Assembly: GCA_021324825.1 (NCBI GenBank)
Contig: JAJPII010000025.1
Location: 1 to 51,750 of the forward strand
Direction: 5' to 3'
DNA: 51,750 bases
Origin: Spartobacteria bacterium
GTDB taxonomy: Bacteria > Verrucomicrobiota > Verrucomicrobiia > Chthoniobacterales > Chthoniobacteraceae
Shown here: positions 1-7,422 of the stretch, piece after piece
Layout: each line of letters begins with the position of its first letter
Numbering within the stretch: the stretch's first letter is position 1
Translations under genes and position numbers: made by a program
Notes under the pieces: model-generated
Database searches by the model: none
Seen by the model: only the letters and a program-made list of their open reading frames with translations
What the model was told of the DNA's origin: nothing

Positions 1-78
1 CAACTCCAAACGCAGTTGCGGCAGCTCTCCGCACTCAACAAAGAGCGCGCCCTCGAAGCCGTTCGCATCAAAAAATAG
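1..78 (+). CDS. C-terminal end of an unidentified protein (partial)
   Basis: An open frame enters from the left edge and ends at TAG (76-78), leaving 25 codons. The residues are rich in Gln, Leu, Arg and Lys with a heptad-like feel, consistent with a coiled-coil tail. No family can be named from so short a piece. It converges with the minus-strand tRNA-Glu gene. That frame 1 stays open to a plausible stop is the only evidence, so this could also be chance. Confidence 0.4.
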   Translation, partial: QLQTQLRQLSALNKERALEAVRIKK

Positions 79-119
79 ACCACTTTTGCAACAGGCTTTA
101 GTCTAGTGCGCGGTCGTGT

Positions 120-136
120 TTCGACTGGCAGTCGAA
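120..136. repeat. Hairpin downstream of tRNA-Glu
   Basis: TTCGACT (120-126), spacer GGC, AGTCGAA (130-136) form a perfect 7-bp inverted repeat with a 3-base loop. It sits about 37 bases beyond the 3' end of the minus-strand tRNA-Glu. There is no U-run after it, so if it ends the tRNA transcript it is not a classic intrinsic terminator. It may instead be a processing or protective stem. Confidence 0.35.
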
Positions 137-172
137 CTGCGTTCGAATGTGCTTCGCACTCGCGAGCTTTGC

Positions 173-248
173 TGGCGACCCTAACGGGATTCGAACCCGT
201 GTTACCGCCGTGAAAGGGCGGTGTCCTAGGCCACTGGACGATAGGGTC
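173..248 (-). tRNA. tRNA-Glu (anticodon TTC), CCA encoded
   Basis: On the minus strand the sequence folds as a full cloverleaf. The acceptor arm GACCCTA pairs with TAGGGTC, the anticodon stem CCGCC/GGCGG encloses loop CTTTCAC with anticodon TTC, and the T arm carries the usual GGTTCGAATCC. The discriminator is G (176) and CCA is encoded in the DNA (173-175 on the complement). A possible promoter lies about 22 bp upstream. It reads GAA codons and wobbles to GAG. Confidence 0.97.
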
Positions 249-269
249 TCCAAGGCGCAATAGCCGGTC

Positions 270-298
270 ACTATCGAAAGTTGCGCGCCGGCTTGCAA
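270..298 (-). promoter_or_regulatory. Putative sigma-70-type promoter of tRNA-Glu
   Basis: Reading the minus strand, TTGCAA (293-298, -35-like) and GATAGT (270-275, -10-like) are separated by exactly 17 bases. Each matches 4 of 6 consensus positions. Transcription would begin about 15 bases before the mature tRNA 5' end at 248. Position and spacing are right, but the boxes are only moderate matches. Confidence 0.4.
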
Positions 299-305
299 GG
301 GAAAT

Positions 306-1652
306 TCAAGGCCCCAGGGTGTCCGCCAGGAGGGCGGCCGTTCGCGCGGTGGCGCCTTCGTGGGGGGCGAGGACGGCGCGCGCGTTGCCGGCCATGCGCT
401 CCCGCAGGGCGGCGTCGTCAAGGAGCCGGGCGAGGGCGCGTTGAAGTTCGGCGGCGTCGCGGACCTGGATGGCGGCCTGGCGCTCCAGCAGGATGCGGAC
501 GACGGCGGCGAAGTTTTCCATGTGCGGGCCGAAGAGGACGGCTTTCCCGGCGGCGATTGCTTCAACGGGGTTCTGGCCCCCGATGGCTTCCAGGCTCTTG
601 CCGACGAAGATTGCCGTGCCGAGGTGGTACCAGTGACGCAGTTCGCCGGTTGTGTCGATGAGGAGGCAATCGGCTTGGGGCGGGGGCGTTTGGGGAGAGA
701 TGGTGGTGCGAAGGAGGGGGGTGAGGCCAAGGGAACGGAGGGCGGCAAGGATCTCCGGCGCTCTTTCGACGTGCCGGGGGACGACGATGAAGAACAGATC
801 GGGGATGGTTTTTCGCAGTTCGAGGAAGATTTTCCCGAGGATGGCTTCTTCTCCGGGGTGGGTGCTTCCCGCGAGGAATACGGGCGTTTGAGGGGTGACG
901 CCGAGCGGGGCGAGCAGGTCGCGGAATTCCTGCTCGCGGGAGTCGAGCGCGACGGCGGTGTCGAATTTGATGCTGCCGGCGAGGCGGATTTTTTTTCGGT
1001 CGAGGCCGAGGGATTGCCATCGCCCGACGTCCTCGGGTTCCTGGACGCAGACGGCGTCCAGCAATCGGAAGACGGGACCGGTAAGGAATCGGAACCGGCG
1101 GAAGCGCCGTTCGGAACGGGGGGAGAGGCGGGCGTTGACGAGGGCGATGCGGATGCCGCGTTTTTTCGCCTGGGAGACGAGGTTTGGCCAGACTTCGGCT
1201 TCTACGAGGATGAGCTGGCTGGGACGGATCAGGTCGAGAGAGCGCCTTACGAAGGATGGGAAATCGAGGGGGTTGTAGATGACTTCCATCCAGTCCGGCG
1301 CGGAGGAGGCGGCAAGCGCGAAGCCGGTGGAGGTGGTGGTGGAGAGGATGACGTTGAGGGCGGGGGCGGCGGATTTCATCTGGCGGGCGATCTTTTGCGC
1401 GATGAGGACTTCCCCCACGCTGACGGCGTGGATCCATATCCACTTCTTCCCGGCGATCCGGCGCCAGACGCGGTCGGAATAGGCGCCGAAGCGCTGGCCG
1501 AATTTGTGGCGGTACTTGCCGCGGCGGATCATGCGGGGTATGAAGCCGGGAAGGAGAAAGAGGAGGACGAACGGAAAGAAGAGGTTGTAAAGGAGGAGCA
1601 CCCGGCGGGTTTCACGCGGGAGGGCGGGCTTTTCCGTGCGAGGGGAGGGCAA
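306..1652 (-). CDS. waaA: 3-deoxy-D-manno-octulosonic acid (Kdo) transferase WaaA/KdtA
   Basis: 448 aa, about the usual length for this family. It transfers Kdo from CMP-Kdo to lipid IVA at the inner membrane, the first step in LPS core assembly. The N-terminus has a single membrane anchor (about residues 18-40), followed by the GT-B N-domain with the family motif HAVSVGEV, whose Glu81 corresponds to the catalytic base. The middle keeps VEAEVWPN, and the C-domain keeps IFVGKSLEAIGGQNPVEA, the nucleotide-sugar-binding stretch of GT30 enzymes. The gene lies between tRNA-Glu and a pseudopilin gene, 18 bases from the latter, on the same strand. lpxC-fabZ and lpxA are 4 kb away on the other strand. 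An internal Met41 exists, but the upstream start keeps the membrane anchor. Confidence 0.95.
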   Translation of the reverse strand: MPSPRTEKPALPRETRRVLLLYNLFFPFVLLFLLPGFIPRMIRRGKYRHKFGQRFGAYSDRVWRRIAGKKWIWIHAVSVGEVLIAQKIARQMKSAAPALNVILSTTTSTGFALAASSAPDWMEVIYNPLDFPSFVRRSLDLIRPSQLILVEAEVWPNLVSQAKKRGIRIALVNARLSPRSERRFRRFRFLTGPVFRLLDAVCVQEPEDVGRWQSLGLDRKKIRLAGSIKFDTAVALDSREQEFRDLLAPLGVTPQTPVFLAGSTHPGEEAILGKIFLELRKTIPDLFFIVVPRHVERAPEILAALRSLGLTPLLRTTISPQTPPPQADCLLIDTTGELRHWYHLGTAIFVGKSLEAIGGQNPVEAIAAGKAVLFGPHMENFAAVVRILLERQAAIQVRDAAELQRALARLLDDAALRERMAGNARAVLAPHEGATARTAALLADTLGP

Positions 1653-1670
1653 GGGCGCGGAGTGCCGGGC

Positions 1671-2309
1671 CTATTGGGGCGCCCACTGCGCGCTTGTGCC
1701 GGAGTAGGCGCAGTAGGTTGACCAGGGGATGGTTTGGACGTGCCAGTCGCAGTAGGTTACGTTGACCTTGTTGCGGTTTCCAAAGGTGCCCATGGCGGAG
1801 TTGGCGTAGGTTGCAAGCCCCGTCGGATCAATCGAGGAAGCGCCGGTGGTCACTCCGCTGAAGGTGAGCGATGTGGCGCTGTAATTCTGCGCGGTGGACA
1901 TGTAGATCAAGGCGCTGGGATAGGTGATCTTGTCCATGCCGCCGCCATAGGTGCCGGTCAGAAGCAGGTTGTTGACGCCGTAACTTAACGGGGAAGTCCC
2001 CGATCCCGAGGTCAAAGCCGTGCTCAGGCGCGAGTCAAAGGGCGAACAGAATGTTTTCAGCGAACTGACGTAGGTCGGGTTGAGCAGGCCGACCCAGACG
2101 GTCGTGCCGGAGGTGAACATCTGGTTGGAGTTGTCATTGAGATAGGCAAGCGTCGCCACGCCGATCTGCCGAAGGTTGTTGGCATCCTGCGTGGCGCGGC
2201 CTCTTTCCTGGACGCCTTGGAAAACGGGCAGGGCGATGGCGGCAAGAATGGCTACGATCGCGATGACGACCAGGAGTTCGATGAGGGTAAATGCGAGGAG
2301 TTTTTTCAC
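1671..2309 (-). CDS. Type II secretion / prepilin-like protein (pseudopilin)
   Basis: 212 aa from a GTG start at 2309. The frame is open further upstream, but the class III prepilin signal [20 protein letters not shown] should lie at the very N-terminus, so I place the start at GTG. Ala rather than Gly is at the -1 cleavage position, as is common in Verrucomicrobia. The hydrophobic helix is followed by a conserved E and a globular domain with Cys residues and a late YCDWHVQ stretch, resembling the many verrucomicrobial secreted pseudopilins. Probably processed and methylated by a PilD-type peptidase (not in this window). Function of the globular part unknown. No clear Shine-Dalgarno is seen. 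Confidence 0.85.
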   Translation of the reverse strand: MKKLLAFTLIELLVVIAIVAILAAIALPVFQGVQERGRATQDANNLRQIGVATLAYLNDNSNQMFTSGTTVWVGLLNPTYVSSLKTFCSPFDSRLSTALTSGSGTSPLSYGVNNLLLTGTYGGGMDKITYPSALIYMSTAQNYSATSLTFSGVTTGASSIDPTGLATYANSAMGTFGNRNKVNVTYCDWHVQTIPWSTYCAYSGTSAQWAPQ

Positions 2310-2380
2310 GAGGCTTTGGGGGTTCGGAAATCCGGGGCAGTTTACATCGTATGGGCGGGGATAACCACTTCTTTTTGATT

Positions 2381-3232
2381 TCAAACGAGGGTCAGCAGCG
2401 CGACTTCGGGGCGGCAGTTGACCCGTATTGCCAGGGGCAGGGTGCCGACTCCGCTGGTGACATAGCCGGGGACGCGGGGACCTTGCACCAGCCCGTAGCG
2501 ATATTTGTTTCCGAAGGCGGAGGGGACGATGGGCGAGCCGATCCAGGGCAACACGACCTGGCCGCCATGGGTGTGGCCGGAGAGAACCAGGCCCACGCGC
2601 GTGTCGGAGAGATATTCGATGCAATCGGGGTTATGCGTGAGGAGGAGTGCAGCATCCCGGGCCGTTACGCCGGAGAGCGCGGCGAATACGTCCTGCCGCT
2701 GGGTTACGAAGTCGCCTATGCCAGCCAGGCGCAGGCGCGCGCCCGCGCGTTCCAGCCAGACGCCGCGGTTCGTCAGGTTCACGAAGCCCGCGGCGGCTAT
2801 CGCTTTGTTTGTCTCGCGGATGCCGGCGCGGGCGTCGTGGTTTCCCGCCACGGCGAAGACTCCGTTGGGAGCGCGCAGGTTTTTGAGGATGGAAAAGCAC
2901 GGGGCGAGGTATTTTATTCCCATGCCGATGTCCCTATAAATGCGGCCCGCGGTGACGTAGTCGCCGCCCAGGAGGATGACATCCGGGGAGAGGCCGTTCA
3001 CCACCGAGACGGTGTGCCGTATGTAATCGGCGGGGACCATCTCGCTGTGGTGGAAATCCGCGAGGAAGGCGAGGGACATGCCGCGGAAAGCGGCGGGCAG
3101 GTTGGGCAGGGCGACTTCGACGCGGGTGACCCGAAGCCACTTCGCTTCGAACAGGCCATAGATGCTCCCTCCCAGGACGGAGGCGGCGGTCGCCTTGGCC
3201 GCGACTGCCAGAAAATGCCGGCGTGTTATCAT
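2381..3232 (-). CDS. Exported metallophosphoesterase (YkuE/YaeI-like)
   Basis: 283 aa calcineurin-like phosphoesterase. The two-metal-site motifs appear in order: LADFHHSE (Asp59, His61), LLGGDYV (Asp91), AGNHD (Asn131-His132), LLTHNPD, and SGHTHGGQ near residue 205. The start [18 protein letters not shown] is twin-arginine-like, so the protein is probably exported folded with its metals, or membrane-anchored. Relatives of YkuE/YaeI cleave phosphodiesters, in some cases lipid A precursors (UDP-diacylglucosamine), but the substrate here cannot be told from sequence. ATG overlaps the stop of the pseudouridine synthase gene by ATGA (3229-3232), so the two are probably translationally coupled. 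Confidence 0.9.
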   Translation of the reverse strand: MITRRHFLAVAAKATAASVLGGSIYGLFEAKWLRVTRVEVALPNLPAAFRGMSLAFLADFHHSEMVPADYIRHTVSVVNGLSPDVILLGGDYVTAGRIYRDIGMGIKYLAPCFSILKNLRAPNGVFAVAGNHDARAGIRETNKAIAAAGFVNLTNRGVWLERAGARLRLAGIGDFVTQRQDVFAALSGVTARDAALLLTHNPDCIEYLSDTRVGLVLSGHTHGGQVVLPWIGSPIVPSAFGNKYRYGLVQGPRVPGYVTSGVGTLPLAIRVNCRPEVALLTLV

Positions 3233-3978
3233 CCTGCCGGATTGTGCCCCATCCAGGCCGCCATGTCATCTGGAAGCCGCGCGCGCCATTCGAGAGGCGG
3301 GTCGGAATCGAGCCGCAGGAGCGCGGAATGCAGCGCCTGGCGGGGCAGGAGCAGGGTGCGCTCCAGTTCCGGCGTCCAGCCCGTTTCGATGAAGCGAAGG
3401 TAGCACCCTTCATCCGGGCCGTAGATTTTGTCGCCGACGAGCGGGTGGCCGATGTGCGCGAGATGCACGCGTATCTGGTGCATGCGGCCGGTGAGGGGGA
3501 TCGCGCGCACGAGGCTGAAGCGGCCGCCGTTTGTGGAGGAGCGGGTGAAGCGTTTCTCCACGGTCACGACGGTCGCGGAGGGCGCTCCATCGGGATGCAC
3601 CGTTTGTTTCACCCATATCCGGGAGGGGAGATGAAGGCCTTGCCGGGCGAGGGGAGCGTCGATCTCGTAACGGTTTTCGGGCGGCCATCCCGACACGAGC
3701 GCGAGGTACTCCTTGTGGAATTGGCGCCGTTCCATCGCCCGGCAGAAGCGGCGGGCGGCGGCGGCGTTCTTCGCGATGAGGACGAGGCCGCTCGTGTCGC
3801 GATCCAGGCGGTTGATGATCGACACCTGGCCGCCGTTCACCACTTCGTAGGCGAGCAATTCCTTCAGGTGATTCCAGAGCGTTCCCGTTTCTCCCGGCCT
3901 GCTCGGGTGGATCGCAATGTGCGGCGGCTTGTCGACCACGACCCAATCGACGGTTTCCTCTAGGATGGCGCCCTTCAT
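3229..3978 (-). CDS. RluA-family RNA pseudouridine synthase
   Basis: 249 aa. It has the RluA core: VVDKPPHIAIHPS, then NRLDRDTSGLVLIAKN with the catalytic Asp59, KEYLALV, TGRMHQIRVHLAHIGHPLVGDKIYG and a C-terminal tail. It lacks an N-terminal S4 domain, so it is a short form like RluA or TruC. The motif that is usually HRLD reads NRLD; the catalytic Asp is kept. The RNA target (rRNA or tRNA) cannot be deduced. The start ATG (3978) is 18 bases from the divergent ABC ATPase start, so the promoters of the two genes must overlap each other's coding ends. Confidence 0.92.
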   Translation of the reverse strand: MKGAILEETVDWVVVDKPPHIAIHPSRPGETGTLWNHLKELLAYEVVNGGQVSIINRLDRDTSGLVLIAKNAAAARRFCRAMERRQFHKEYLALVSGWPPENRYEIDAPLARQGLHLPSRIWVKQTVHPDGAPSATVVTVEKRFTRSSTNGGRFSLVRAIPLTGRMHQIRVHLAHIGHPLVGDKIYGPDEGCYLRFIETGWTPELERTLLLPRQALHSALLRLDSDPPLEWRARLPDDMAAWMGHNPAG

Positions 3979-3996
3979 TAAAGCAGACTCTCACCC

Positions 3997-4662
3997 ATGA
4001 TCCGCTTCCGCAATGTCACCCGCGCCTACGGCTCGCCTCCCGTGCTGGCCGTGAACGACGTTTCGCTGGAGATCGCCAAAAACGAGTTCGTCGCGATAAC
4101 GGGACCGAGCGGATGCGGCAAGAGCACGCTTATACATCTGCTCGGGGGCCTGGACAAGCCGACCTCGGGGGGGATTTCCGTGGACTCGCTCGCGCTGGAG
4201 CGGGCCACGGAGGAGGAACTGACGGCGTACCGGCGGACGCGGCTTGGGATCGTGTTCCAGTTCTTCAATCTGCTGCCGACGATGAGCCTGCTGGAAAACG
4301 TGAGCCTCCCGCTGTTGTTGCAGGGAACGCGCCCCGCGGAGGCGGAGGCGATGGCGATGGAGTGGATCGAAAAAGTGGGTCTGGGCGGCAGGGCGCGCCA
4401 TCTGATCCACCAGTTGAGCGGGGGCGAGTTGCAGCGGACGGCGATCGCCCGCGCGCTGGTGCATAAACCCGGCCTGTTGCTCGCGGACGAGCCGACGGGA
4501 AATCTCGATTCCGCGAGCGCGCGGGGGGTCATCGAACTGCTTCAAAAGATTTCTTCTCAGTCGCTGGCAACCATGATACTCGTAACCCACAGCGAGGAAG
4601 TCGCCGCGACAGCCGGACGCCGGATATGTATGAAGGACGGGCGCGTAATTGATATTCGATGA
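3997..4662 (+). CDS. ABC transporter ATP-binding protein, LolD/MacB type
   Basis: 221 aa, a complete ABC ATPase: Walker A GPSGCGKST (36-44), Q-loop FQFFNLLPT, signature LSGGELQR, Walker B LLLADEPTGNLD, and switch His in VTHS. The NLLPTMSLLENV and DEPTGNLD signatures put it in the MacB/LolD/FtsE branch, which drives lipoprotein release, efflux or cell-division mechanotransmission. No permease gene is adjacent: the next gene is a cNMP-binding protein. It is therefore an orphan ATPase here, and its partner must be elsewhere. Divergent from the pseudouridine synthase gene with an 18-base gap. Confidence 0.93.
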   Translation: MIRFRNVTRAYGSPPVLAVNDVSLEIAKNEFVAITGPSGCGKSTLIHLLGGLDKPTSGGISVDSLALERATEEELTAYRRTRLGIVFQFFNLLPTMSLLENVSLPLLLQGTRPAEAEAMAMEWIEKVGLGGRARHLIHQLSGGELQRTAIARALVHKPGLLLADEPTGNLDSASARGVIELLQKISSQSLATMILVTHSEEVAATAGRRICMKDGRVIDIR

Positions 4663-4672
4663 TACAGGACGC

Positions 4673-5146
4673 ATGAGCAACGAGAAGCAAGAGACTTTGG
4701 CAGGGCTGGGTTTGTTTTCGGAGTTTACCCACAGTGAGCTGGAATCCTTCTGTGACCTGACCGACGCAATCCAGGTTCGCAAGGGCGAGCGCATCGTCCG
4801 CCAGGATGAGCCGGGCGACTCGATGTTCGTCCTGCTGGAGGGAACCGCCACCGTCGTCCACAGGAAAGACGGCAAGAGCTTCGAACTGGCCCGGCTTGGT
4901 CCCGGAGATTTTTTTGGCGAGCTTGCCCTGGTGGATGAAGGGCCTCGCTCGGCGGACGTGGAGGCGCTGGAGGGGTGCACCCTTGTAAAGATATCGCAGG
5001 GGGTCATCCGGGCGCTGGCCGGGGTTTACCCGAGCGCCGCTTTCAAGCTGTTGATAGCCGTCGGGCGCGTGCTGGTGGCGCGGATGAGAAAAGGAAATCA
5101 GAAGTATATTGATTCGCTGCTCTTGAGCGCCCCCGGCAAAAATTAA
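4673..5146 (+). CDS. Cyclic nucleotide-binding domain protein
   Basis: 157 aa from ATG 4673, chosen because AGGAC lies 4-8 bases upstream. An earlier in-frame TTG (4649) would overlap the ABC gene. One cNMP-binding beta-barrel fills most of the protein: an early Gly-Glu (RKGERIVRQDEPGDSMFVLLEG), then the phosphate-binding-cassette region GPGDFFGELALVDEGPRSADVEA. The Glu is kept and the Arg is present, so cNMP binding is plausible. There is no helix-turn-helix, channel or kinase domain, so it is a stand-alone sensor rather than a CRP-type regulator. The gene begins 10 bases after the ABC ATPase gene and probably shares its transcript. Confidence 0.88.
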   Translation: MSNEKQETLAGLGLFSEFTHSELESFCDLTDAIQVRKGERIVRQDEPGDSMFVLLEGTATVVHRKDGKSFELARLGPGDFFGELALVDEGPRSADVEALEGCTLVKISQGVIRALAGVYPSAAFKLLIAVGRVLVARMRKGNQKYIDSLLLSAPGKN

Positions 5147-5176
5147 GGCGCGGCAGGACTCCGCCCCCCCCTGAAC

Positions 5177-6496
5177 ATGTCCCCAGAAGCACAATTCCAG
5201 CATACCCTCGCCGGCAGCGCCACCCTCAAGGGCGGTTCGCTGCACACCGGCCATAACGTGACCTTGCGGATAAGCCCCGCCGCGCCCGGCTTCGGCAGGA
5301 AATTCAAGCGAATCGATCTGCCGGATGAACCGACCATCGACGCACGCATCGAGAACGTCAAAACCGTGGAGCGTTCCACGACCCTGGCGGAGGGGAACAT
5401 CAAGGTTCACACCGTCGAGCACGTCATCTCCGCGCTGGCGGGCATGCAGGTGGATAACGCCTTGATCGAGATGGACGCCAACGAGCCGCCAATCGGCGAC
5501 GGCAGCGCGCAGCCTTTCGTCGAGCTTATCCGCAAAGCCGGCATCGTCATCCAGGACGCGCCGCGCGCTTACTTCGAAGTGCGCGAGCCGGTGCATATCG
5601 AGACCAAGGGCGGCTCGCTCCTGACCATCGTCCCGGACGAGAAATTCCGCGTCTCGTGCACACAGGTCGGCCCGGACGGGCGCTTCACCCAGTATTTCAG
5701 CACGGAGATAACTCCCGCCATCTACCAGCGGGAAATCGCCCCGGCGCGGACGTTCGTCTATTACGAGGACGTGAAGCCGCTCATGGACAAGGGTCTCATA
5801 AAAGGCGGCAGCCTGGAAAACGCGGTCGTCGTGCGCGGCGAATCGGTCCTGAGCAAGGAGCCGTTGCGCTTCACGGACGAATTCGCGCGGCACAAAATAC
5901 TCGACATCGTGGGCGATCTCGCCCTTTTCGGCAGGCGGCTGAAGGGGCACGTCATCGCCGTCAAACCCGGCCACGGCCCGAATACCGAGATGGCGCGGGC
6001 GCTCCAGAAGAGCAGCGCGCGCCTTTCCTCGATGATCCCGCCCGCGGTCGTCCCCAAGGGCGGCGACGTCATGGACGTGAACGATGTCATGAACGTCCTG
6101 CCGCACCGCTACCCGTTCCTGATGGTGGACCGCATCGTCGCCATGGAAGGCGAATCGAAATGCACGGGCGTAAAGTGCGTCACCATCAACGAGCCGTTTT
6201 TCCAGGGCCACTTCCCCGGCCATCCTGTCATGCCGGGCGTCCTGCAACTGGAGGCGATGGCGCAGGTCGCCAGCTTCATGTTCCTGCGGCAGAGCGGCAA
6301 CGCCGGGCGCATCGGGTTTTTCATGAGCGCCGACGACGTGAAGTTCCGCAAGATGGTTTTCCCTGGGGACACTCTTTTCATCCACATGGAGATACTCAAG
6401 TCGCGGCCTTCGCTCGCGCGCGTCCGGGGCCGTTGCGTCGTCAACAACGAGATCGTCTCCGAGGCGGAATTGATGTTCGGGTTCGGCAACAAATGA
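5177..6496 (+). CDS. lpxC-fabZ: Bifunctional UDP-3-O-acyl-GlcNAc deacetylase / 3-hydroxyacyl-ACP dehydratase (LpxC-FabZ fusion)
   Basis: 439 aa fusion. Residues 1-285 are LpxC, the committed Zn deacetylase of lipid A synthesis: VEHVISALAG gives Glu81/His82 and RHKILDIVGDL gives His239/Asp243, the Zn and catalytic residues, with KPGHGPNT after. Residues 300-439 are FabZ, the dehydratase of fatty-acid elongation: LPHRYPFLMVDR, GHFPGHPVMPGVLQLEAMAQ with His345 and Glu359. A linker of about 15 residues joins them. Joining the enzymes that compete for 3-hydroxyacyl-ACP is known from Bacteroidota and PVC bacteria and may balance lipid A against phospholipid. The stop overlaps the lpxA start as ATGA (6493-6496). 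ATG 5177 is preceded by a C-rich stretch with no clear Shine-Dalgarno. Confidence 0.96.
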   Translation: MSPEAQFQHTLAGSATLKGGSLHTGHNVTLRISPAAPGFGRKFKRIDLPDEPTIDARIENVKTVERSTTLAEGNIKVHTVEHVISALAGMQVDNALIEMDANEPPIGDGSAQPFVELIRKAGIVIQDAPRAYFEVREPVHIETKGGSLLTIVPDEKFRVSCTQVGPDGRFTQYFSTEITPAIYQREIAPARTFVYYEDVKPLMDKGLIKGGSLENAVVVRGESVLSKEPLRFTDEFARHKILDIVGDLALFGRRLKGHVIAVKPGHGPNTEMARALQKSSARLSSMIPPAVVPKGGDVMDVNDVMNVLPHRYPFLMVDRIVAMEGESKCTGVKCVTINEPFFQGHFPGHPVMPGVLQLEAMAQVASFMFLRQSGNAGRIGFFMSADDVKFRKMVFPGDTLFIHMEILKSRPSLARVRGRCVVNNEIVSEAELMFGFGNK

Positions 6497-7266
6497 GCCG
6501 CATCCACCCGACGGCGGTCATCGACGCGAAGGCGGAGATCGGCGCCGGCGCGGAGATCGGCCCGTATTGCGTCATCGAGGCGGGAGTCATACTTGGCGAA
6601 GACTGCCAACTCCGAAGCCACGTAACCCTGGCCGGGCCGTCAAAAATCGGGCGCGGCAACCGCTTCTACCCGCACGCCGCCGTCGGCTATCAGACGCAGG
6701 ATCTGAAATATGCCGGCGAGCCGACCTTCCTTGAGATCGGCGACGGGAATTGCTTCCGCGAATTCGCCACCGTGCATCGCGGCACCGCGCCCGGCGCCGT
6801 CACGCGCGTGGGCGGCGGCGGCTCGTTCCTCGCCTACAGCCACATCGCGCACGATTGCACCGTGGGCGATTCCGTCATTTTTTCCAACAACGGCACCATC
6901 GCCGGGCACGTCGAAGTCGGCGACCACGCCATCATCGGCGGGCTGACGGCGGTGCATCAATTTTGCAGGATCGGGCGCCACGCCATCACCGGCGGCTGCT
7001 CGAAGATCGTGCAGGACGTCCCCCCGTTCATGATAGCCGACGGCAACCCCGCCGAAGTGCGCGGCATAAACAAGGTTGGCATGGAACGCCACGGCTTTTC
7101 GGAGGCCGCCGTCCGGCAAATAAAGGAATGCTTCCGGTTCATCTACCGCTCGAAGCTGAATGTAAAGCAAGCCGTCGAGGAAATCCAGGGCAGCCTCGAG
7201 CAGAGTCCCGAGATTTCGCAGTTGATCGATTTCCTCAACAGCAGCCAGCGCGGAATCATCCGTTAA
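6493..7266 (+). CDS. lpxA: Acyl-ACP--UDP-N-acetylglucosamine O-acyltransferase LpxA
   Basis: 257 aa. The frame is open far upstream inside lpxC-fabZ, but the protein begins at ATG 6493 (MSRIHPTAVID), overlapping the preceding stop by ATGA. The N-terminal two thirds are left-handed beta-helix hexapeptide repeats. HIAHDC carries the catalytic His (about His120, equal to E. coli His125), and GGLTAVHQFCRIG and GCSKIVQDVPPF are family hallmarks; a helical C-terminal domain follows. It performs the first acylation of lipid A synthesis in the cytoplasm, directly before LpxC. FabZ supplies competition for the same hydroxyacyl-ACP. A hairpin and an inverted repeat follow the stop. Confidence 0.97.
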   Translation: MSRIHPTAVIDAKAEIGAGAEIGPYCVIEAGVILGEDCQLRSHVTLAGPSKIGRGNRFYPHAAVGYQTQDLKYAGEPTFLEIGDGNCFREFATVHRGTAPGAVTRVGGGGSFLAYSHIAHDCTVGDSVIFSNNGTIAGHVEVGDHAIIGGLTAVHQFCRIGRHAITGGCSKIVQDVPPFMIADGNPAEVRGINKVGMERHGFSEAAVRQIKECFRFIYRSKLNVKQAVEEIQGSLEQSPEISQLIDFLNSSQRGIIR

Positions 7267-7274
7267 ACGGGTTT

Positions 7275-7301
7275 TCCGGGCCAATCCCGGCGAAGCCCGG
7301 A
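7275..7301. terminator. Hairpin after lpxA, possible weak terminator
   Basis: TCCGGGC (7275-7281) and GCCCGGA (7295-7301) form a 7-bp perfect stem with a 13-base loop, 8 bases after the lpxA stop. No T-run follows, so it may pause or end transcription only inefficiently. It abuts the inverted repeat in front of the efflux operon. Confidence 0.35.
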
Positions 7302-7317
7302 CAATTACAGAATTGTC
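7300..7317. promoter_or_regulatory. Perfect inverted repeat, candidate operator of the efflux operon
   Basis: GACAATT (7300-7306), spacer ACAG, AATTGTC (7311-7317) is a perfect 7+7 inverted repeat about 105 bases before the response-regulator start. The GACAA...TTGTC core resembles sites bound by CusR/CopR-type OmpR-family regulators such as E. coli CusR. As the first gene encodes such a regulator, autoregulation through this site is the simple reading. Matching -35/-10 boxes are not convincing (TTGTCA at 7313-7318 is one possible -35). Confidence 0.5.
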
Positions 7318-7422
7318 ATCATTAGGATACCCGTGCGTTCATGTTCGGGAGGCATCCTGCGGGGCGTTGCAAGCCCCTTTGAACGTTTCCAGAGTTTTCC
7401 GGAAGGAATAAGCTGCCCCGTG

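Noticed and set aside
13..40. Possible Shine-Dalgarno and start for an extra gene at the left edge
   Set aside because: The frame is open from the first base, so the gene simply enters the window.
76..92. TAGACCACTTTTGC after the partial first gene, recalling the repeat head
   Set aside because: Only CACTTTTGC (9 bases) agrees with the head; no palindrome follows. Too short to count as a copy.
98..748. Open frame of 216 codons on the minus strand running through tRNA-Glu
   Set aside because: It contains the tRNA gene in full and is a shadow of waaA in another frame; composition is low-complexity Pro/Ser/Arg.
2291..3403. 370-codon plus-strand frame opposite the metallophosphoesterase
   Set aside because: The minus-strand gene has all the metal motifs; the plus frame has none.
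4529..6385. Long minus-strand frame of 618 codons opposite lpxC-fabZ
   Set aside because: It is the antisense shadow of a clear enzyme gene in a GC-rich genome; no family motif in it.
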